DNA from: Proteinivorax hydrogeniformans
Lineage (GTDB): Bacteria > Bacillota > Proteinivoracia > Proteinivoracales > Proteinivoracaceae
Direction: 5' to 3'
Assembly (NCBI RefSeq): GCF_040515995.1
Contig: NZ_CP159485.1
Location: forward strand, 2,604,001-2,668,000
DNA length: 64,000 bases
The stretch's first letter is position 1, and the number at the start of each line of letters is the position of its first letter. Both the position numbers and the translations under genes were made by a program. The notes beneath the pieces are model-generated. The model searched no databases. It saw only the letters and a program-made list of their open reading frames with translations, and was not told the origin of the DNA. Shown here piece after piece: positions 7,464 to 16,363 of the stretch.

Positions 7464-7778
7464 CTAGTTACTTACTAAGCCCATTAACTGATTTAGATCG
7501 TCAGGTTGTACTGTATCTTGGGCTGCTTTATTTTTTTGCTCTTTACCGCAAACAGTGCATCTATGTGTTATTTGATAACCTTTTTTGGGGTTGTAGGTTA
7601 TGCATATAGGCTGCATTAAAGCATTACATTGGCTTTTACGATCCCCGGGATTTTCATCTACATGTTTTGAGAACAAGCAAAAAGGACAGTGATTGCGGTA
7701 GCTTCCATTTGTTAATTGCAGCACTATTTCGCTGCAATTTTCGCATAAAAAACCTGTATTTTCTATTTTTCTACTCAA
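7464..7778 (-). CDS. RNHCP-domain zinc-ribbon-like protein
   Basis: A 104-residue protein with the eponymous RNHCP motif (residues about 28-32) followed by FCLFSKHVDENPGDRKS, matching the RNHCP domain family of unknown function. Paired cysteines (CENC, CPFC, CTVCGKE) suggest one or two zinc knuckles. The start is TTG 7778, six bases after AGGAGG. It is preceded by a 59-codon ORF in a region with rRNA-like features. The biochemical role of the domain is unknown to me. Confidence 0.85.
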   Translation of the reverse strand: MSRKIENTGFLCENCSEIVLQLTNGSYRNHCPFCLFSKHVDENPGDRKSQCNALMQPICITYNPKKGYQITHRCTVCGKEQKNKAAQDTVQPDDLNQLMGLVSN

Positions 7779-7874
7779 AGCTATTACCTCCTAGATTTAT
7801 ATTTTTCATCTAGAAGGCAGGGTTCCGTATCCTTTTCCCATTTTTTGGTCTTCAGGCTTAGCTATACCATTGAC

Positions 7875-8054
7875 TTATTCACCGCTATTCCTTTGGGGTT
7901 TGCGATTACTTCTGATTCCTGCTTCATTACAGCTTTTTTCATCTGTAAATCCGAACCTTGACTGATTTTGTTTAATTATATCAGCCACTGTAAGACGGGA
8001 CTTATCCCACCTCCCACCAGTTTGTGTATGTATAGCTTCACTGACATTTGGCAT
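7875..8054 (-). CDS. Doubtful 59-residue ORF in an rRNA-like region
   Basis: ATG 8054 opens a 59-codon frame rich in Arg, Ser and Asn (GRWDKSRLTVADIIKQNQS). The upstream ribosome site is weak (AGGGG). A better AGGAGG at about 8100 on the minus strand leads only to ATG-GGA-TAA. The DNA of codons about 33-58 resembles the segment of 16S rRNA between GTTCGGATT and GCGGTGAATA (see findings). It could be a small gene, a decayed gene, or not protein-coding. The stretch from 8055 to 8200 holds nothing further that I recognise. Confidence 0.3.
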   Translation of the reverse strand: MPNVSEAIHTQTGGRWDKSRLTVADIIKQNQSRFGFTDEKSCNEAGIRSNRKPQRNSGE

Positions 8055-8202
8055 CGTCCCCTGCTAAGCTTTTAATAAGCGCTTTATCCCATGTGAACAC
8101 CTCCTAAACTTAGAATACACTTAAAATAATTATAGCATTATTTTCAATATATTCAAACATCTATGATTTCTAAGCCTGGTTACGATAGTGCTGTACCAAT
8201 TG

Positions 8203-8231
8203 TTGACAGGCAGTGCTTCCTTTGATAGTAT
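8203..8231 (+). promoter_or_regulatory. Promoter of the glnS T-box transcript
   Basis: Consensus TTGACA (8203-8208), a 17-base spacer and TAGTAT (8226-8231), about 55 bases before the T-box leader. Confidence 0.75.
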
Positions 8232-8284
8232 ATATTCACAAATAAAAGTAAATACTATTTATGTATAGATTACATATATTTAAA

Positions 8285-8535
8285 GCTATGATGAGAATAG
8301 TAAATTAACACACTGCTTCACAGAGAGCCCAGCTAGCTGAAAATGGGTAAGGAGTTGTTGGTTGAACAAGCCTCTGAGCTTTACAGCATAACCCTTTTAT
8401 AGGAAATGTTGTGACAGTGCTCCTGTTATCGAGCGTAGGTACATGTTGTACCTGTTAAGGTTGGTATGGCGACATATCGACAAATTAGAGTGGTACCGCG
8501 AAATTATACTCTCGTCTCTTTGAGATGAGAGTTTT
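8285..8535 (+). promoter_or_regulatory. T-box riboswitch controlling glnS
   Basis: The leader has Stem I elements (GATGAGAATAGTAA, then CAGAGAG and AGCTGAAAATGGG). It carries the invariant T-box AGAGTGGTACCGCGAA at 8487-8502 and a terminator stem (8508-8518 with 8522-8532) followed by TTTTATTTT. A CAA trinucleotide at 8367-8369 is a plausible glutamine specifier, but I could not fold the stem fully. Uncharged tRNA-Gln would stabilise the antiterminator and switch on glnS. Confidence 0.92.
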
Positions 8536-8567
8536 ATTTTTACATAAATTTAAGGAGGTAAAATTTT

Positions 8568-10262
8568 ATGAGCAAAAACTTAAGCGATAACACAAAGCAA
8601 ACCTATAATTTTCTCCATAGAGAGATTGAAAAGGATTTACAAGAAAAAAGCTATAGCAGGGACATCTGTACAAGGTTTCCACCAGAGCCGAACGGTTACC
8701 TACATTTAGGTAGCGCATATGCTATTAACATTAGTTATACAGTAGCTCAAAAGTACGATGGAAGTTTTAACCTACGCTTTGATGACACTAACCCTTTAAA
8801 GGAAAAACAAGAGTTTGTGGATGCCATCATCGAGGATATTAAATGGGCTGGATTTGATCCAGATAGAATTCTTTATGGCTCTGACTATTTTGATAAAATT
8901 TATAACTATGCTGTTCAACTTATAAAAAAGGGGAAGGCTTATGTTTGCGAGCTTAATGCAGAACAAATGCGAATATTTCGCGGAACCCTCACTGAGCCCG
9001 GAAAAAACAGTCCTTATCGCGATCGTAGCATCGAGGAAAATTTAGATCTTTTTACTCGCATGAAAGAAGGTGAGTTTGAAGAAGGAACAAAGGTACTGCG
9101 AGCAAAAATCGACATGTCTTCACCAAATATCATTATGCGTGACCCGGTTATTTATAGAATAATCCACGCCAGTCATTACAGAACTAAAGATAATTGGTGT
9201 ATATACCCGATGTATGATTTTGCCCATCCCTTACAAGATGCTATAGAAGGAATTACCCATTCAATGTGTTCTATGGAGTTTAAGAACAATCGTGAGGTTT
9301 ATAACTGGTTTTTAGAACAGTTAGATTTTGTGGAGCCTCCAAAGCAGAGGGAGTTTGGCCGTTTCAATTTAACTGGTGTCGTTACAAGTAAGCGTTATTT
9401 AAGGCAGCTTGTAGCTGAAAACCATGTCGATGGATGGGATGACCCTAGGTTGCCAACTCTTAAAGGTCTAAGAAGACGTGGATTTACCCCTAGAAGCATC
9501 CATAACTTTTTAGGCGAAGTGGGAATCGCTAAAAATCAGTCCACAGTAGATATTTCTATGTTAGAAAATTGTCTGCGTGAAGACCTTAAACCAAAGGTTA
9601 ATGCTGTTATGGCTGTGCTTAATCCACTAAAGGTGGTTATAACTAACTATCCCGAAAATCAGGCAGAAGAGCTTGAAGTTCAAAACAACCCAAATCCAGA
9701 GCTAGGTGTTAGAAAGGTTCCTTTCTCCAAAGAAGTTTATATCGAGCGGGAAGACTTTATGGAGAATCCAGTCAAAGGTTTTAAAAGGTTAATGCCTGGT
9801 GAAGAAGTAAGACTTAAGGGTGCTTATTTTATTCGCTGTAACGAAGTAATAAAAGATGAAAACGGAGAAGTTTTAGAGCTTCATTGTACTTATGATCCCG
9901 AAACAAAAAGTGGTACTGGATTTACCGCCCGTAAACCTAAAGGAACTATCCACTGGGTTTCAAAAAATCATGGGATTTTAGCAGATGTTCATTTGTATGA
10001 CAGGTTGTTAACAGATGATGAGTTGCTTAAGGAGGAAGACAAGAGCTGGTCTGATATAATTAACCCCAAATCATTTGTTAAGCTGCAAAACTGCGTCATA
10101 GAGCCTTTCCTTAAAGAAGCAACATGTGAAGATAAATTTCAATTTCTGCGCCATGGGTATTTTAGCGTAGATACAAAGTACACCACAGCCGACAAGCTAG
10201 TTTTTAACAGAATTGTCCCTCTAAAAGACCCTTGGAAAAAAGGGAAAAAGAAGAAAAAGTAA
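8568..10262 (+). CDS. glnS: Glutaminyl-tRNA synthetase
   Basis: A 564-residue class I synthetase that charges tRNA-Gln directly. The ATP-binding HIGH motif is in [13 protein letters not shown] (about residues 39-51). The KMSKS-equivalent is VTSKRYL (about 277-283), as in GlnRS rather than GluRS. The C-terminal half is the anticodon-binding beta-barrel, ending in a lysine-rich tail. AAGGAGG precedes ATG 8568. It is preceded by its own promoter and T-box and ends convergently against gltX at a shared terminator. Many Firmicutes lack GlnRS and use the Glu-tRNA amidotransferase route, so its presence matters for translation in this organism. Confidence 0.97.
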   Translation: MSKNLSDNTKQTYNFLHREIEKDLQEKSYSRDICTRFPPEPNGYLHLGSAYAINISYTVAQKYDGSFNLRFDDTNPLKEKQEFVDAIIEDIKWAGFDPDRILYGSDYFDKIYNYAVQLIKKGKAYVCELNAEQMRIFRGTLTEPGKNSPYRDRSIEENLDLFTRMKEGEFEEGTKVLRAKIDMSSPNIIMRDPVIYRIIHASHYRTKDNWCIYPMYDFAHPLQDAIEGITHSMCSMEFKNNREVYNWFLEQLDFVEPPKQREFGRFNLTGVVTSKRYLRQLVAENHVDGWDDPRLPTLKGLRRRGFTPRSIHNFLGEVGIAKNQSTVDISMLENCLREDLKPKVNAVMAVLNPLKVVITNYPENQAEELEVQNNPNPELGVRKVPFSKEVYIEREDFMENPVKGFKRLMPGEEVRLKGAYFIRCNEVIKDENGEVLELHCTYDPETKSGTGFTARKPKGTIHWVSKNHGILADVHLYDRLLTDDELLKEEDKSWSDIINPKSFVKLQNCVIEPFLKEATCEDKFQFLRHGYFSVDTKYTTADKLVFNRIVPLKDPWKKGKKKKK

Positions 10263-10278
10263 AAGCTTAAAGCTAAAG

Positions 10279-10320
10279 AAAGCAGGCTGCCCAGATTCTT
10301 TTCTAGGCAGCCTGCTTTTT
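10279..10320. terminator. Bidirectional terminator between glnS and gltX
   Basis: A perfect 13-bp stem (10279-10291 with 10306-10318, core GCAGGCTGCC) with A- and T-rich ends, shared by two convergent genes. Confidence 0.9.
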
Positions 10321-11809
10321 ATTGGGCTATGTTTTCCTTTACGTATTTTACCCTTTTTAAAATATTTTCTTTTCCTAATACTTTTAGCACTCCTCCTATA
10401 TCGGGGCCATGCTGTTGTCCTGTTACCATTACCCTTATCGGCATAAACAAACTTTTTCCTTTTACGCCAGTTTGTTTTTGGATTTTCTTAAATATAGTGG
10501 CAGTAAACTCATCGTCAACTTCATCGATGCTATTTAGTTCATTTATAAAAGCATCACAAAGGGCTGAAACCTGCTCACCTTCTAATACTTGTTTTGCTTT
10601 TTCGCTTTCAAATTCTAGCTCGTCTGCAAAAAAGAAGCTAACTTTTTGCGGAATTTCTGAGATTAGCGAAACTTTTTCTTGAACAGATTTTACCATAGTA
10701 ACAATCCACTCATATCTGCCTTCAACATCTGCGTCTGTAATATACCCGGCATTTTTTAAATAAGGGATCGCCAAATCTGTGATACGCTCTGGAGAGCTAG
10801 ATTTTATATATTGACCGTTAATCCAGTTTAGTTTGTCTATGTCAAATATACCACCAGTTTTTGACACTCTTTCAAAAGAGAATTGTTCTATAAGGTCATC
10901 TATGCTAAATAACTCTTGGTTATTGTTAGGGCTCCATCCTACAAGAGCAAGATAGTTAACCATAGCTTCTGGCAGGTACCCTTTGTTTTTAAAGTCGCCA
11001 ACAGCCACATCACCTTGACGCTTGCTTAGCTTTTTCTTGTCTTTGTTGAGCACAGTTGGTAGGTGAATGTATTGTGGTGCTTCCCACCCGAAGGCTTTAA
11101 ATAGGTAAACGTGCTTAGGTGTGGAGGTTAGCCACTCCTCTCCCCTTACCACATGTGTAATTTCCATCAAATAATCATCAACTACTACCGCAAAGTGATA
11201 GGTTGGAAATCCATCAGCTTTGATTAAAACTTGATCATCCATATCCTTTGTATTTATGGTGACAGTGCCTCTTACTGCATCATCAAAACTTATGTCACTT
11301 TCCGTAGGAAGACTCAACCTAATGACATGCTGCTCACCGACAGCTAGGCGCCTTTGCACCTCTTCGTCATCTAAGCCTTTACAATGACCGTCGTATTTAG
11401 GAGTCTCTCCTTTTTCTTTTTGCTGATCTCTCACCTTTTCGATACGTTCTTTTGAGCAGAAGCAGTAATAAGCTTTCTCTTTTTTTAAAAGCTCGTCTAT
11501 ATGTTTTTTATAGATATCTAGTCTTTCTGATTGGATATATGGACCATACTCTCCTTTTTGTATGGTCTTGTTAGAGTCTTTATCTAAGAAAACCCCTTCA
11601 TCATGCTCTATGCCAGCCCAAGCTAAGGAATCAATTAAATTTTCGATAGCAGTTTCTACAATCCTTGTGCGGTCGGTGTCCTCAACTCTTATTATAAACT
11701 TGCCCTTTTGCTGTTTTGCGTATATGTAGTTATAAAGGGCTGTTCTTAGACTTCCTATATGTAGATATCCTGTTGGACTAGGAGCAAATCTCACCCTAAC
11801 TTCAGACAT
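10319..11809 (-). CDS. gltX: Glutamyl-tRNA synthetase
   Basis: A 496-residue class I synthetase. HIGH motif: [18 protein letters not shown] at the N-terminus. KMSKS-like motif: [10 protein letters not shown] near residue 262. A CFCSKE cysteine pair with a later Cys/His in the ADE insertion region (about 117-142) suggests the zinc site found in part of the family. The C-terminal anticodon-binding domain is complete. ATG 11809 is preceded by AGGAGG. It is probably a single-gene transcript. With glnS present, it is likely discriminating, but the sequence alone does not prove this. Confidence 0.97.
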   Translation of the reverse strand: MSEVRVRFAPSPTGYLHIGSLRTALYNYIYAKQQKGKFIIRVEDTDRTRIVETAIENLIDSLAWAGIEHDEGVFLDKDSNKTIQKGEYGPYIQSERLDIYKKHIDELLKKEKAYYCFCSKERIEKVRDQQKEKGETPKYDGHCKGLDDEEVQRRLAVGEQHVIRLSLPTESDISFDDAVRGTVTINTKDMDDQVLIKADGFPTYHFAVVVDDYLMEITHVVRGEEWLTSTPKHVYLFKAFGWEAPQYIHLPTVLNKDKKKLSKRQGDVAVGDFKNKGYLPEAMVNYLALVGWSPNNNQELFSIDDLIEQFSFERVSKTGGIFDIDKLNWINGQYIKSSSPERITDLAIPYLKNAGYITDADVEGRYEWIVTMVKSVQEKVSLISEIPQKVSFFFADELEFESEKAKQVLEGEQVSALCDAFINELNSIDEVDDEFTATIFKKIQKQTGVKGKSLFMPIRVMVTGQQHGPDIGGVLKVLGKENILKRVKYVKENIAQ

Positions 11810-11893
11810 AAAAAAAACCTCCTACATTTTTTGTTTATCTTGTTATTATACCTTATAAATTTAAAATATAAAAGTCAATAGATCAAAGAATAT

Positions 11894-11920
11894 AAGCCCA
11901 GCATTTATTAGGCTGGGCTT
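11894..11920 (-). terminator. Possible terminator of the small membrane protein gene
   Basis: An AAGCCCAGC / GCTGGGCTT perfect 9-bp stem with a 9-base loop, 24 bases after the stop of the gene at 11944. The T-run is poor, so termination efficiency is uncertain. Confidence 0.5.
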
Positions 11921-11943
11921 AATCTAGTTCATTTGCGAAAGTT

Positions 11944-12204
11944 TCACTTTTTTATTCTTTGATACCGTCCCTCTTTGCTTCCCCATTCGAAAAATGCAAT
12001 AATAAATGCTAAAAAGAAGTAGAGGAAAACACTTGTTAAAAACCTCTCATCGAGAATTTGGTTTGAATTGTCTTTTATCGCGTTAACTATAAGGCCCATT
12101 ATAGAAAGTAGCACTCCATAAACAACGCCCCGTTTTAGCGTATACTGCTTTCTACCTTTTTCTCGTATGCTTTTCCACTTACTTTCAAATTTTTGGTCGT
12201 CCAT
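11944..12204 (-). CDS. Small two-TM membrane protein, unknown
   Basis: An 86-residue protein with a basic N-terminal part (KWKSIREKGRKQYTLKRG) and two hydrophobic helices, about residues 26-43 (VVYGVLLSIMGLIV) and 56-74 (FLTSVFLYFFLAFIIAFFEW). It ends in a basic tail, so the termini are probably cytosolic. AGGAGGGGG precedes ATG 12204. It is 22 bases downstream of the SagB-type gene and is likely co-transcribed. I do not recognise the family. Confidence 0.75.
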   Translation of the reverse strand: MDDQKFESKWKSIREKGRKQYTLKRGVVYGVLLSIMGLIVNAIKDNSNQILDERFLTSVFLYFFLAFIIAFFEWGSKEGRYQRIKK

Positions 12205-12226
12205 TTTCCCCCTCCTTTATGAATAA

Positions 12227-12952
12227 CTATCTTATTTTACCAACAGGAGATACATAGATTACAAACTCCTCATTGCCATCAACTTCTATAAATTTGTCCA
12301 TTGCCTCTTGGTCATAAGCCCCGATCGCACATGTGCCCGAGTCTATGGCTTCGCAAGCAAGATAAAGATTTTGTCCTAGATGTCCTGCATCTAAAGCAAT
12401 ATGCTTATGGGATGCTACACTATACCTCCATTCCGTTCTATACGGTATCACGCTCCAGATAAAGGTCACGGCACATTCCCCTGCAAATGGTTGATTTAAA
12501 CAATATTTTATCAGCTCTGTGCTTGCTTGACGCTCTTTTAAGCAAACCAGTTCATGATCTAGAGGTAAATATCTGTATAATCCCGATGAAAGACCTTCTA
12601 CATTATGAACCTCAAGGTAAGTCTCAAATGGATGTCTAGCTCCTGCCGATGGAGAAGTTCTAAGGTTTTCGCTTTTTCCACTTACACCTTGAGTGGCCCA
12701 AAGTAAAAACGAAAGCTCTTGCAAGTTTAATGATTTTTCCTCAAACTTGCGATGACTTCTGCGATCTAAAAGGCAATCTTTTATTGATCGCTCCCCAACT
12801 TTTATATCAGTAATCGAAGGTAACTTTATAGTCTTAGAGCCCACACTTACTTCTTTTTGTTTTTGTGGCCTTTCCACCCCTTTTTGCTGGTCTGTTTCTA
12901 CGGATGCCAGCTCGCTTTTAAAGTTTGCTTTTAAAAACTCTCTATTTTTCAT
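12227..12952 (-). CDS. SagB-type nitroreductase-fold oxidoreductase
   Basis: A 241-residue FMN oxidoreductase of the SagB/ThcOx branch. Key signs are RRSHRKFEEKSLNLQELSFLLWATQG, the TSPSAGARHPFETYL motif, and HIALDAGHLGQNLYLACEA with GTCAIGAYD, the FMN-binding C-terminal part. Family members oxidise azolines in peptide natural products or act as stand-alone dehydrogenases. No cyclodehydratase or precursor peptide is nearby, so a natural-product role is not supported. The start is ATG 12952 after AGGAGG; a longer frame upstream has no ribosome site. Confidence 0.85.
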   Translation of the reverse strand: MKNREFLKANFKSELASVETDQQKGVERPQKQKEVSVGSKTIKLPSITDIKVGERSIKDCLLDRRSHRKFEEKSLNLQELSFLLWATQGVSGKSENLRTSPSAGARHPFETYLEVHNVEGLSSGLYRYLPLDHELVCLKERQASTELIKYCLNQPFAGECAVTFIWSVIPYRTEWRYSVASHKHIALDAGHLGQNLYLACEAIDSGTCAIGAYDQEAMDKFIEVDGNEEFVIYVSPVGKIR

Positions 12953-13025
12953 TTTATACCTCCTAAAGTCAAAATAATGATGATAATATAACATTCTATT
13001 TTTTATGTTAATCTCCTGTAAACTT

Positions 13026-13820
13026 TTAACTATGGATTAATTTTGATATGGATACCAGGTTATTTATAAGCCTAGGCCCCGGGCGACACAAGGTACTGCA
13101 TGATATGGGATAAGCTCTATTATTTTTAACTGCGGTGATACCTAACCAATCTTTTGATATCACATCGCAGGCAGTCCTATGGCATAAGGGAAGTTCTAAA
13201 CTACAGCTTTTACACCTTTGGGGAGGCTGCTTTTCTTTTTCAACCCCACAATACAAGATTACTTCTGGGTCAAACTTCTGTATTTCCTTTAGTTTAACCT
13301 CAGTATAACCATCTTTTAAAGGAAGCTCCATCTGCCTAGCCCCAATTATCTTTAGGGCTTCGTATTGATATGTTAATGGTCCTGGCACTATAAGAGGTTC
13401 TTTGTACATCACTCTAAGCACTCTAATTTTTCTGGCATTTGGCTTTCTTTGAACTTCAGCTAGTCTCTTTTTAAGCTCATCCACTGTTTGTTCTGCAGAG
13501 TTTATGTTACAAACTTTTGCTATATTCCGCATAATTTTAAAGATGTCATAAACTTTACTAACGCTAGCATCTATTACCTTTATTTGTCTCTTTTTCAAAA
13601 GCTCTATTTCTTTTTTATGTACAGTCCCATCTAGATAGATAACGTCAGGAGCAAGACCGAAAATTTTTATTATATCAGGGGCTCCAAAGGTACCTACTTT
13701 GTCTTTACATGCAGCTTCAGGCGGATAGTTACAGTGCTCAGTCACTCCTACAAGGTTATGTTGCAGGTTTAAATAGTAAAAGGATTCAGTTATTGACGGT
13801 ATTAACGATATGATTCGCAC
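13026..13820 (-). CDS. BtuF-like corrinoid/siderophore-binding protein without signal peptide
   Basis: A 264-residue protein of the ABC periplasmic-binding superfamily (RIISLIPSITESFYYLNLQ start, GTFGAPDIIKI, VPGPLTYQYEALKIIGA). The N-terminus begins directly at the first beta-strand with no signal or lipobox, so it is cytosolic or misplaced relative to transporters. An unusual cysteine-rich insert near the end (CKSCSLELPLC, then two more Cys) hints at metal or corrinoid binding. No permease or ATPase is adjacent. The start is GTG 13820 with AAGGGGTG ten bases upstream. Similar stand-alone proteins occur in anaerobes; function unproven. Confidence 0.8.
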   Translation of the reverse strand: MRIISLIPSITESFYYLNLQHNLVGVTEHCNYPPEAACKDKVGTFGAPDIIKIFGLAPDVIYLDGTVHKKEIELLKKRQIKVIDASVSKVYDIFKIMRNIAKVCNINSAEQTVDELKKRLAEVQRKPNARKIRVLRVMYKEPLIVPGPLTYQYEALKIIGARQMELPLKDGYTEVKLKEIQKFDPEVILYCGVEKEKQPPQRCKSCSLELPLCHRTACDVISKDWLGITAVKNNRAYPISCSTLCRPGPRLINNLVSISKLIHS

Positions 13821-13910
13821 TAGCTTGGTTCACCCCTTTTGTTTGACATCTAACAACTTTCTTAGATAATATCAGAAAATACTGTCTGATTCAATAAGAT
13901 ATTAAAGGCA

Positions 13911-13942
13911 AAAAAAATAGGTCTATACTAAGTTAGACCTAT
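13911..13942 (-). terminator. Terminator of the Csp-like gene
   Basis: A perfect 9-bp stem ATAGGTCTA / TAGACCTAT (13917-13925 with 13934-13942), with a T-run on the minus strand, 28 bases past the stop at 13970. Confidence 0.85.
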
Positions 13943-13969
13943 CCCTTCTTTTATTTTTTGCCGGTAAAA

Positions 13970-14329
13970 TTATACCATTGTCATACCTGCAACAATTCTT
14001 TTACACTCATCTATGCACTGCAAGCATATCTCGGCGCAACCCTGACTGTGCTGGTCTTTAAACCTATTACATTCTTCAGCGCAGGTTTGGCAAACGTCCA
14101 TGGTTAAGTAACAGAGTTCTTTGTTAAACTCGCTATTTCTTGACATAAATCTAGCAGTCATGGCACACATCTCTGCACAGTCGGTTAGTATTTTTAAGCA
14201 ATCAGCTCTTTCTCTGATGTCAGGCTGCTGCAAACTCATGTCAAAGCTTTCCTCACATGCACGGGCACACTTTAGCAGTATTTCGATACAGCTATCCATA
14301 TTAGTGGGGGAAGTAGGTAGTACACCCAT
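13970..14329 (-). CDS. Four-helix-bundle copper-binding protein (Csp / DUF326-like)
   Basis: A 119-residue helical protein with about a dozen cysteines spaced along helices in CxxxC patterns (CARACEES, CAEMCAM, CQTCAEECNRF, CAEICLQCIDECKR). This is the hallmark of cytosolic copper-storage proteins, whose thiols line a four-helix bundle and bind many Cu(I) ions. No signal peptide is present, so it is the cytosolic type. AAGGAGG precedes ATG 14329. It is a single gene with its own terminator. A CsoR-like operator exists elsewhere in the window (48570), but none is evident here. Confidence 0.88.
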   Translation of the reverse strand: MGVLPTSPTNMDSCIEILLKCARACEESFDMSLQQPDIRERADCLKILTDCAEMCAMTARFMSRNSEFNKELCYLTMDVCQTCAEECNRFKDQHSQGCAEICLQCIDECKRIVAGMTMV

Positions 14330-14448
14330 TTAATAACCTCCTTGATAATATATTCTTTAGTATTGTGTTATTTGGGAAGGTTTTTTATTCCTAAGAGCAT
14401 TGTCTTATTCTTTATTTGTACATTTTTAGTCAATTTTAACAATATTAT

Positions 14449-14478
14449 TTGAAATTTGCGATCATTTATTGGTATTAT
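14449..14478 (+). promoter_or_regulatory. Promoter of the NERD gene
   Basis: TTGAAA (14449-14454), 18 bases, TATTAT (14473-14478). A transcript starting about 14485 would not include the TTG at 14469, which argues for the downstream start at 14538. Confidence 0.6.
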
Positions 14479-14537
14479 ATAATAAAGAAAACTTTAATCA
14501 GTTGGGGGCTTCCCCATATTGTAAGGAGGTGAGAGAA

Positions 14538-15266
14538 ATAGCTGTTATAAAAACTAAGGAAAGTAGCTTAAAAAAGCAGAGAAACCAACACCTTAAGATG
14601 TCTTTTGGGGGAATAATTACTTTTATAGTTTTACTTATTTTAGGGTTTGGTTTTATACAGGATTTTTATGTTTTATCAGTTATCCCTATTATTTTTTCGG
14701 TTTATCAGTTTAATAAAGGATTATTTTTAAATCACGGGATTAGAGGAGAAAAAGTGGTGCTTAAAAAACTAAAAAAGCTACCAAACGACTATATAGTTTA
14801 CAACGACATAACTATTAATAACAACGGAGATAAAGCACAGATAGACCATCTAGTTATAGGTCCAAAAGGTGTTTTTTGTATAGAAACTAAGAATATGAAA
14901 GGCGATATAAGCGGCCGAGAAGAAGACCATAACTGGGTGCAACGAAAGACTGGTAAAAAAGGGGGAGTATACTTTCAGAAATTTTTTAACCCCTGCAAAC
15001 AAAACGGAAGACATGTTTATAAGCTAAAAGGATATCTTAATCGCAACCGTCTGTCCCATGTATGGGTACAATCTGTAGTGGTATTTATCAAAAAAAGATC
15101 ATCAAAACTTGATGTAGACTCTAATACCCCAGTGTTAAAAGATGAGGATCTTTTAAAGTTTATCCATAATTATAAGAATCAACATGGAAGGCTGCCTAAT
15201 AAAACAATAAAAGATATTGAAAAAGCTATAGACAAAAATATTGGACTTATGAATTCAGCAGCGTAG
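14538..15266 (+). CDS. NERD-domain protein with apparent ATA start
   Basis: A 242-residue protein. A hydrophobic segment pair lies at about 27-60 (GGIITFIVLLILGFGFIQDF and VLSVIPIIFSVYQF). The NERD (nuclease-related) domain is at about 70-190, with GEKVVLKKL, YNDITI, AQIDHLVIGPKGVFCIETKNMKG and WVQ; QIDH and ETK match its proposed catalytic pattern. A C-terminal tail follows. The only strong ribosome site, AAGGAGG (14523-14529), is followed eight bases later by ATA 14538. The in-frame TTG 14469 overlaps the promoter, and the first ATG is 20 codons downstream. It is probably membrane-anchored with the domain in the cytosol. Role unknown; a DNA-processing activity is inferred from the family name only. 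Confidence 0.82.
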   Translation: MAVIKTKESSLKKQRNQHLKMSFGGIITFIVLLILGFGFIQDFYVLSVIPIIFSVYQFNKGLFLNHGIRGEKVVLKKLKKLPNDYIVYNDITINNNGDKAQIDHLVIGPKGVFCIETKNMKGDISGREEDHNWVQRKTGKKGGVYFQKFFNPCKQNGRHVYKLKGYLNRNRLSHVWVQSVVVFIKKRSSKLDVDSNTPVLKDEDLLKFIHNYKNQHGRLPNKTIKDIEKAIDKNIGLMNSAA

Positions 15267-15311
15267 AAAAAGCCTGTACCATTTGCATCTGACAAGTGGC
15301 ACAGGCTTTTT
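15267..15311 (+). terminator. Terminator of the NERD gene
   Basis: AAAAAGCCTGT (15267-15277) pairs with ACAGGCTTTTT (15301-15311). It begins at the stop codon and can also serve the convergent HAD gene. Confidence 0.8.
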
Positions 15312-15329
15312 ATATGGCTATTTTCAAAA

Positions 15330-16124
15330 TTAGAGCAATCCAGCTTTTTTTAGACCTTCTAATATACCGTGGGAAAATACGTCTTCTGTTATGAAGCTTG
15401 CTTCTTCTTTTAGGGTTTGTTTGGCGTTACCCATTGCAATACCTGTTTTTACTAATTGGAACATCTCTATATCATTTGTTCCGTCGCCAAAGGCAACTGT
15501 ATTCTTTATGTCCATATTTAGGTGGTCTAGCATAATTTTTATTCCATCTGCTTTTGTACAATCAGAAAAATATACATCATAGGATGATTCTCCAGGGTGC
15601 TTCATAAATGTAAATGTTTCCCCAAGAACTTTTTTGAATTTTTCCAACTGGGTTTCATCTTTTAGCACTACAACCATTTTATTTGCTTTTACGTGCTCTA
15701 GCTCCCAGTTTTCAGTGATATTTTCTTTGGGAACCAAAAACGTTTGGAAAAATCTCTTTGCCGCTTCTGAGCTTAACGTAGAAAAGTAAGCTTTTTGCTG
15801 CCCCTCCAAAATAAAATCTATATCCTCTTTTTTGAAAAAGTCCACCGCCTTTGTTAAGGTTTCTTTTTCAATTTGTTTGCTATAAAGCACCTGCCCTTTT
15901 TTTTGAATCTGAGCACCGTTAGCTGTTATATATCCGTCAAAACCTAAATCTAATAAAAAATTAGGCATAAAGGCCATCGGCCGACCGGTAGCCACTACAG
16001 CTAAATGCCCATTTTTTTGTATAGCCTTAATGGCTTCTACAGTTGATTTTAGTGGCCTATTCATACCTTGCCCACACTCTATTAAAGTTCCATCTATATC
16101 GAAAAATACGATTTTTTTGTTCAT
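15330..16124 (-). CDS. Cof-type HAD-superfamily phosphatase
   Basis: A 264-residue hydrolase with motif I FFDIDGTLI (nucleophile Asp) and motif II VVATGRP. The C2b cap follows (residues about 85-190). The motif III Lys is in CTKADGIKIMLDHL, and motif IV is AFGDGTNDIEMF. Members dephosphorylate sugar phosphates, flavins or pyridoxal phosphate; the substrate cannot be read from sequence. The start is ATG 16124, nine bases after AAAGGAGATG; an upstream in-frame start lacks a ribosome site. It is monocistronic and convergent with the NERD gene. Confidence 0.92.
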   Translation of the reverse strand: MNKKIVFFDIDGTLIECGQGMNRPLKSTVEAIKAIQKNGHLAVVATGRPMAFMPNFLLDLGFDGYITANGAQIQKKGQVLYSKQIEKETLTKAVDFFKKEDIDFILEGQQKAYFSTLSSEAAKRFFQTFLVPKENITENWELEHVKANKMVVVLKDETQLEKFKKVLGETFTFMKHPGESSYDVYFSDCTKADGIKIMLDHLNMDIKNTVAFGDGTNDIEMFQLVKTGIAMGNAKQTLKEEASFITEDVFSHGILEGLKKAGLL

Positions 16125-16363
16125 TGAAACATCTCCTTTCACAACTAATATTCTAACATACTTTTTCAAAAACGAAAATAATTTTCAAGTGTTATTAATA
16201 CATAACCTTTGTGCCACTGCAGTTTGTTGCAGTTTTTGCTACGGTTGTTATCATGATTTTTAAGATTAGGTAGTAGCCCTAATTTAACATTTAAGTTTAA
16301 AAGGTGTGACACTCCTTAGCCTACGTCATACTCTAATGTAAAAAGGTAAAGGAGTGGTATAAC

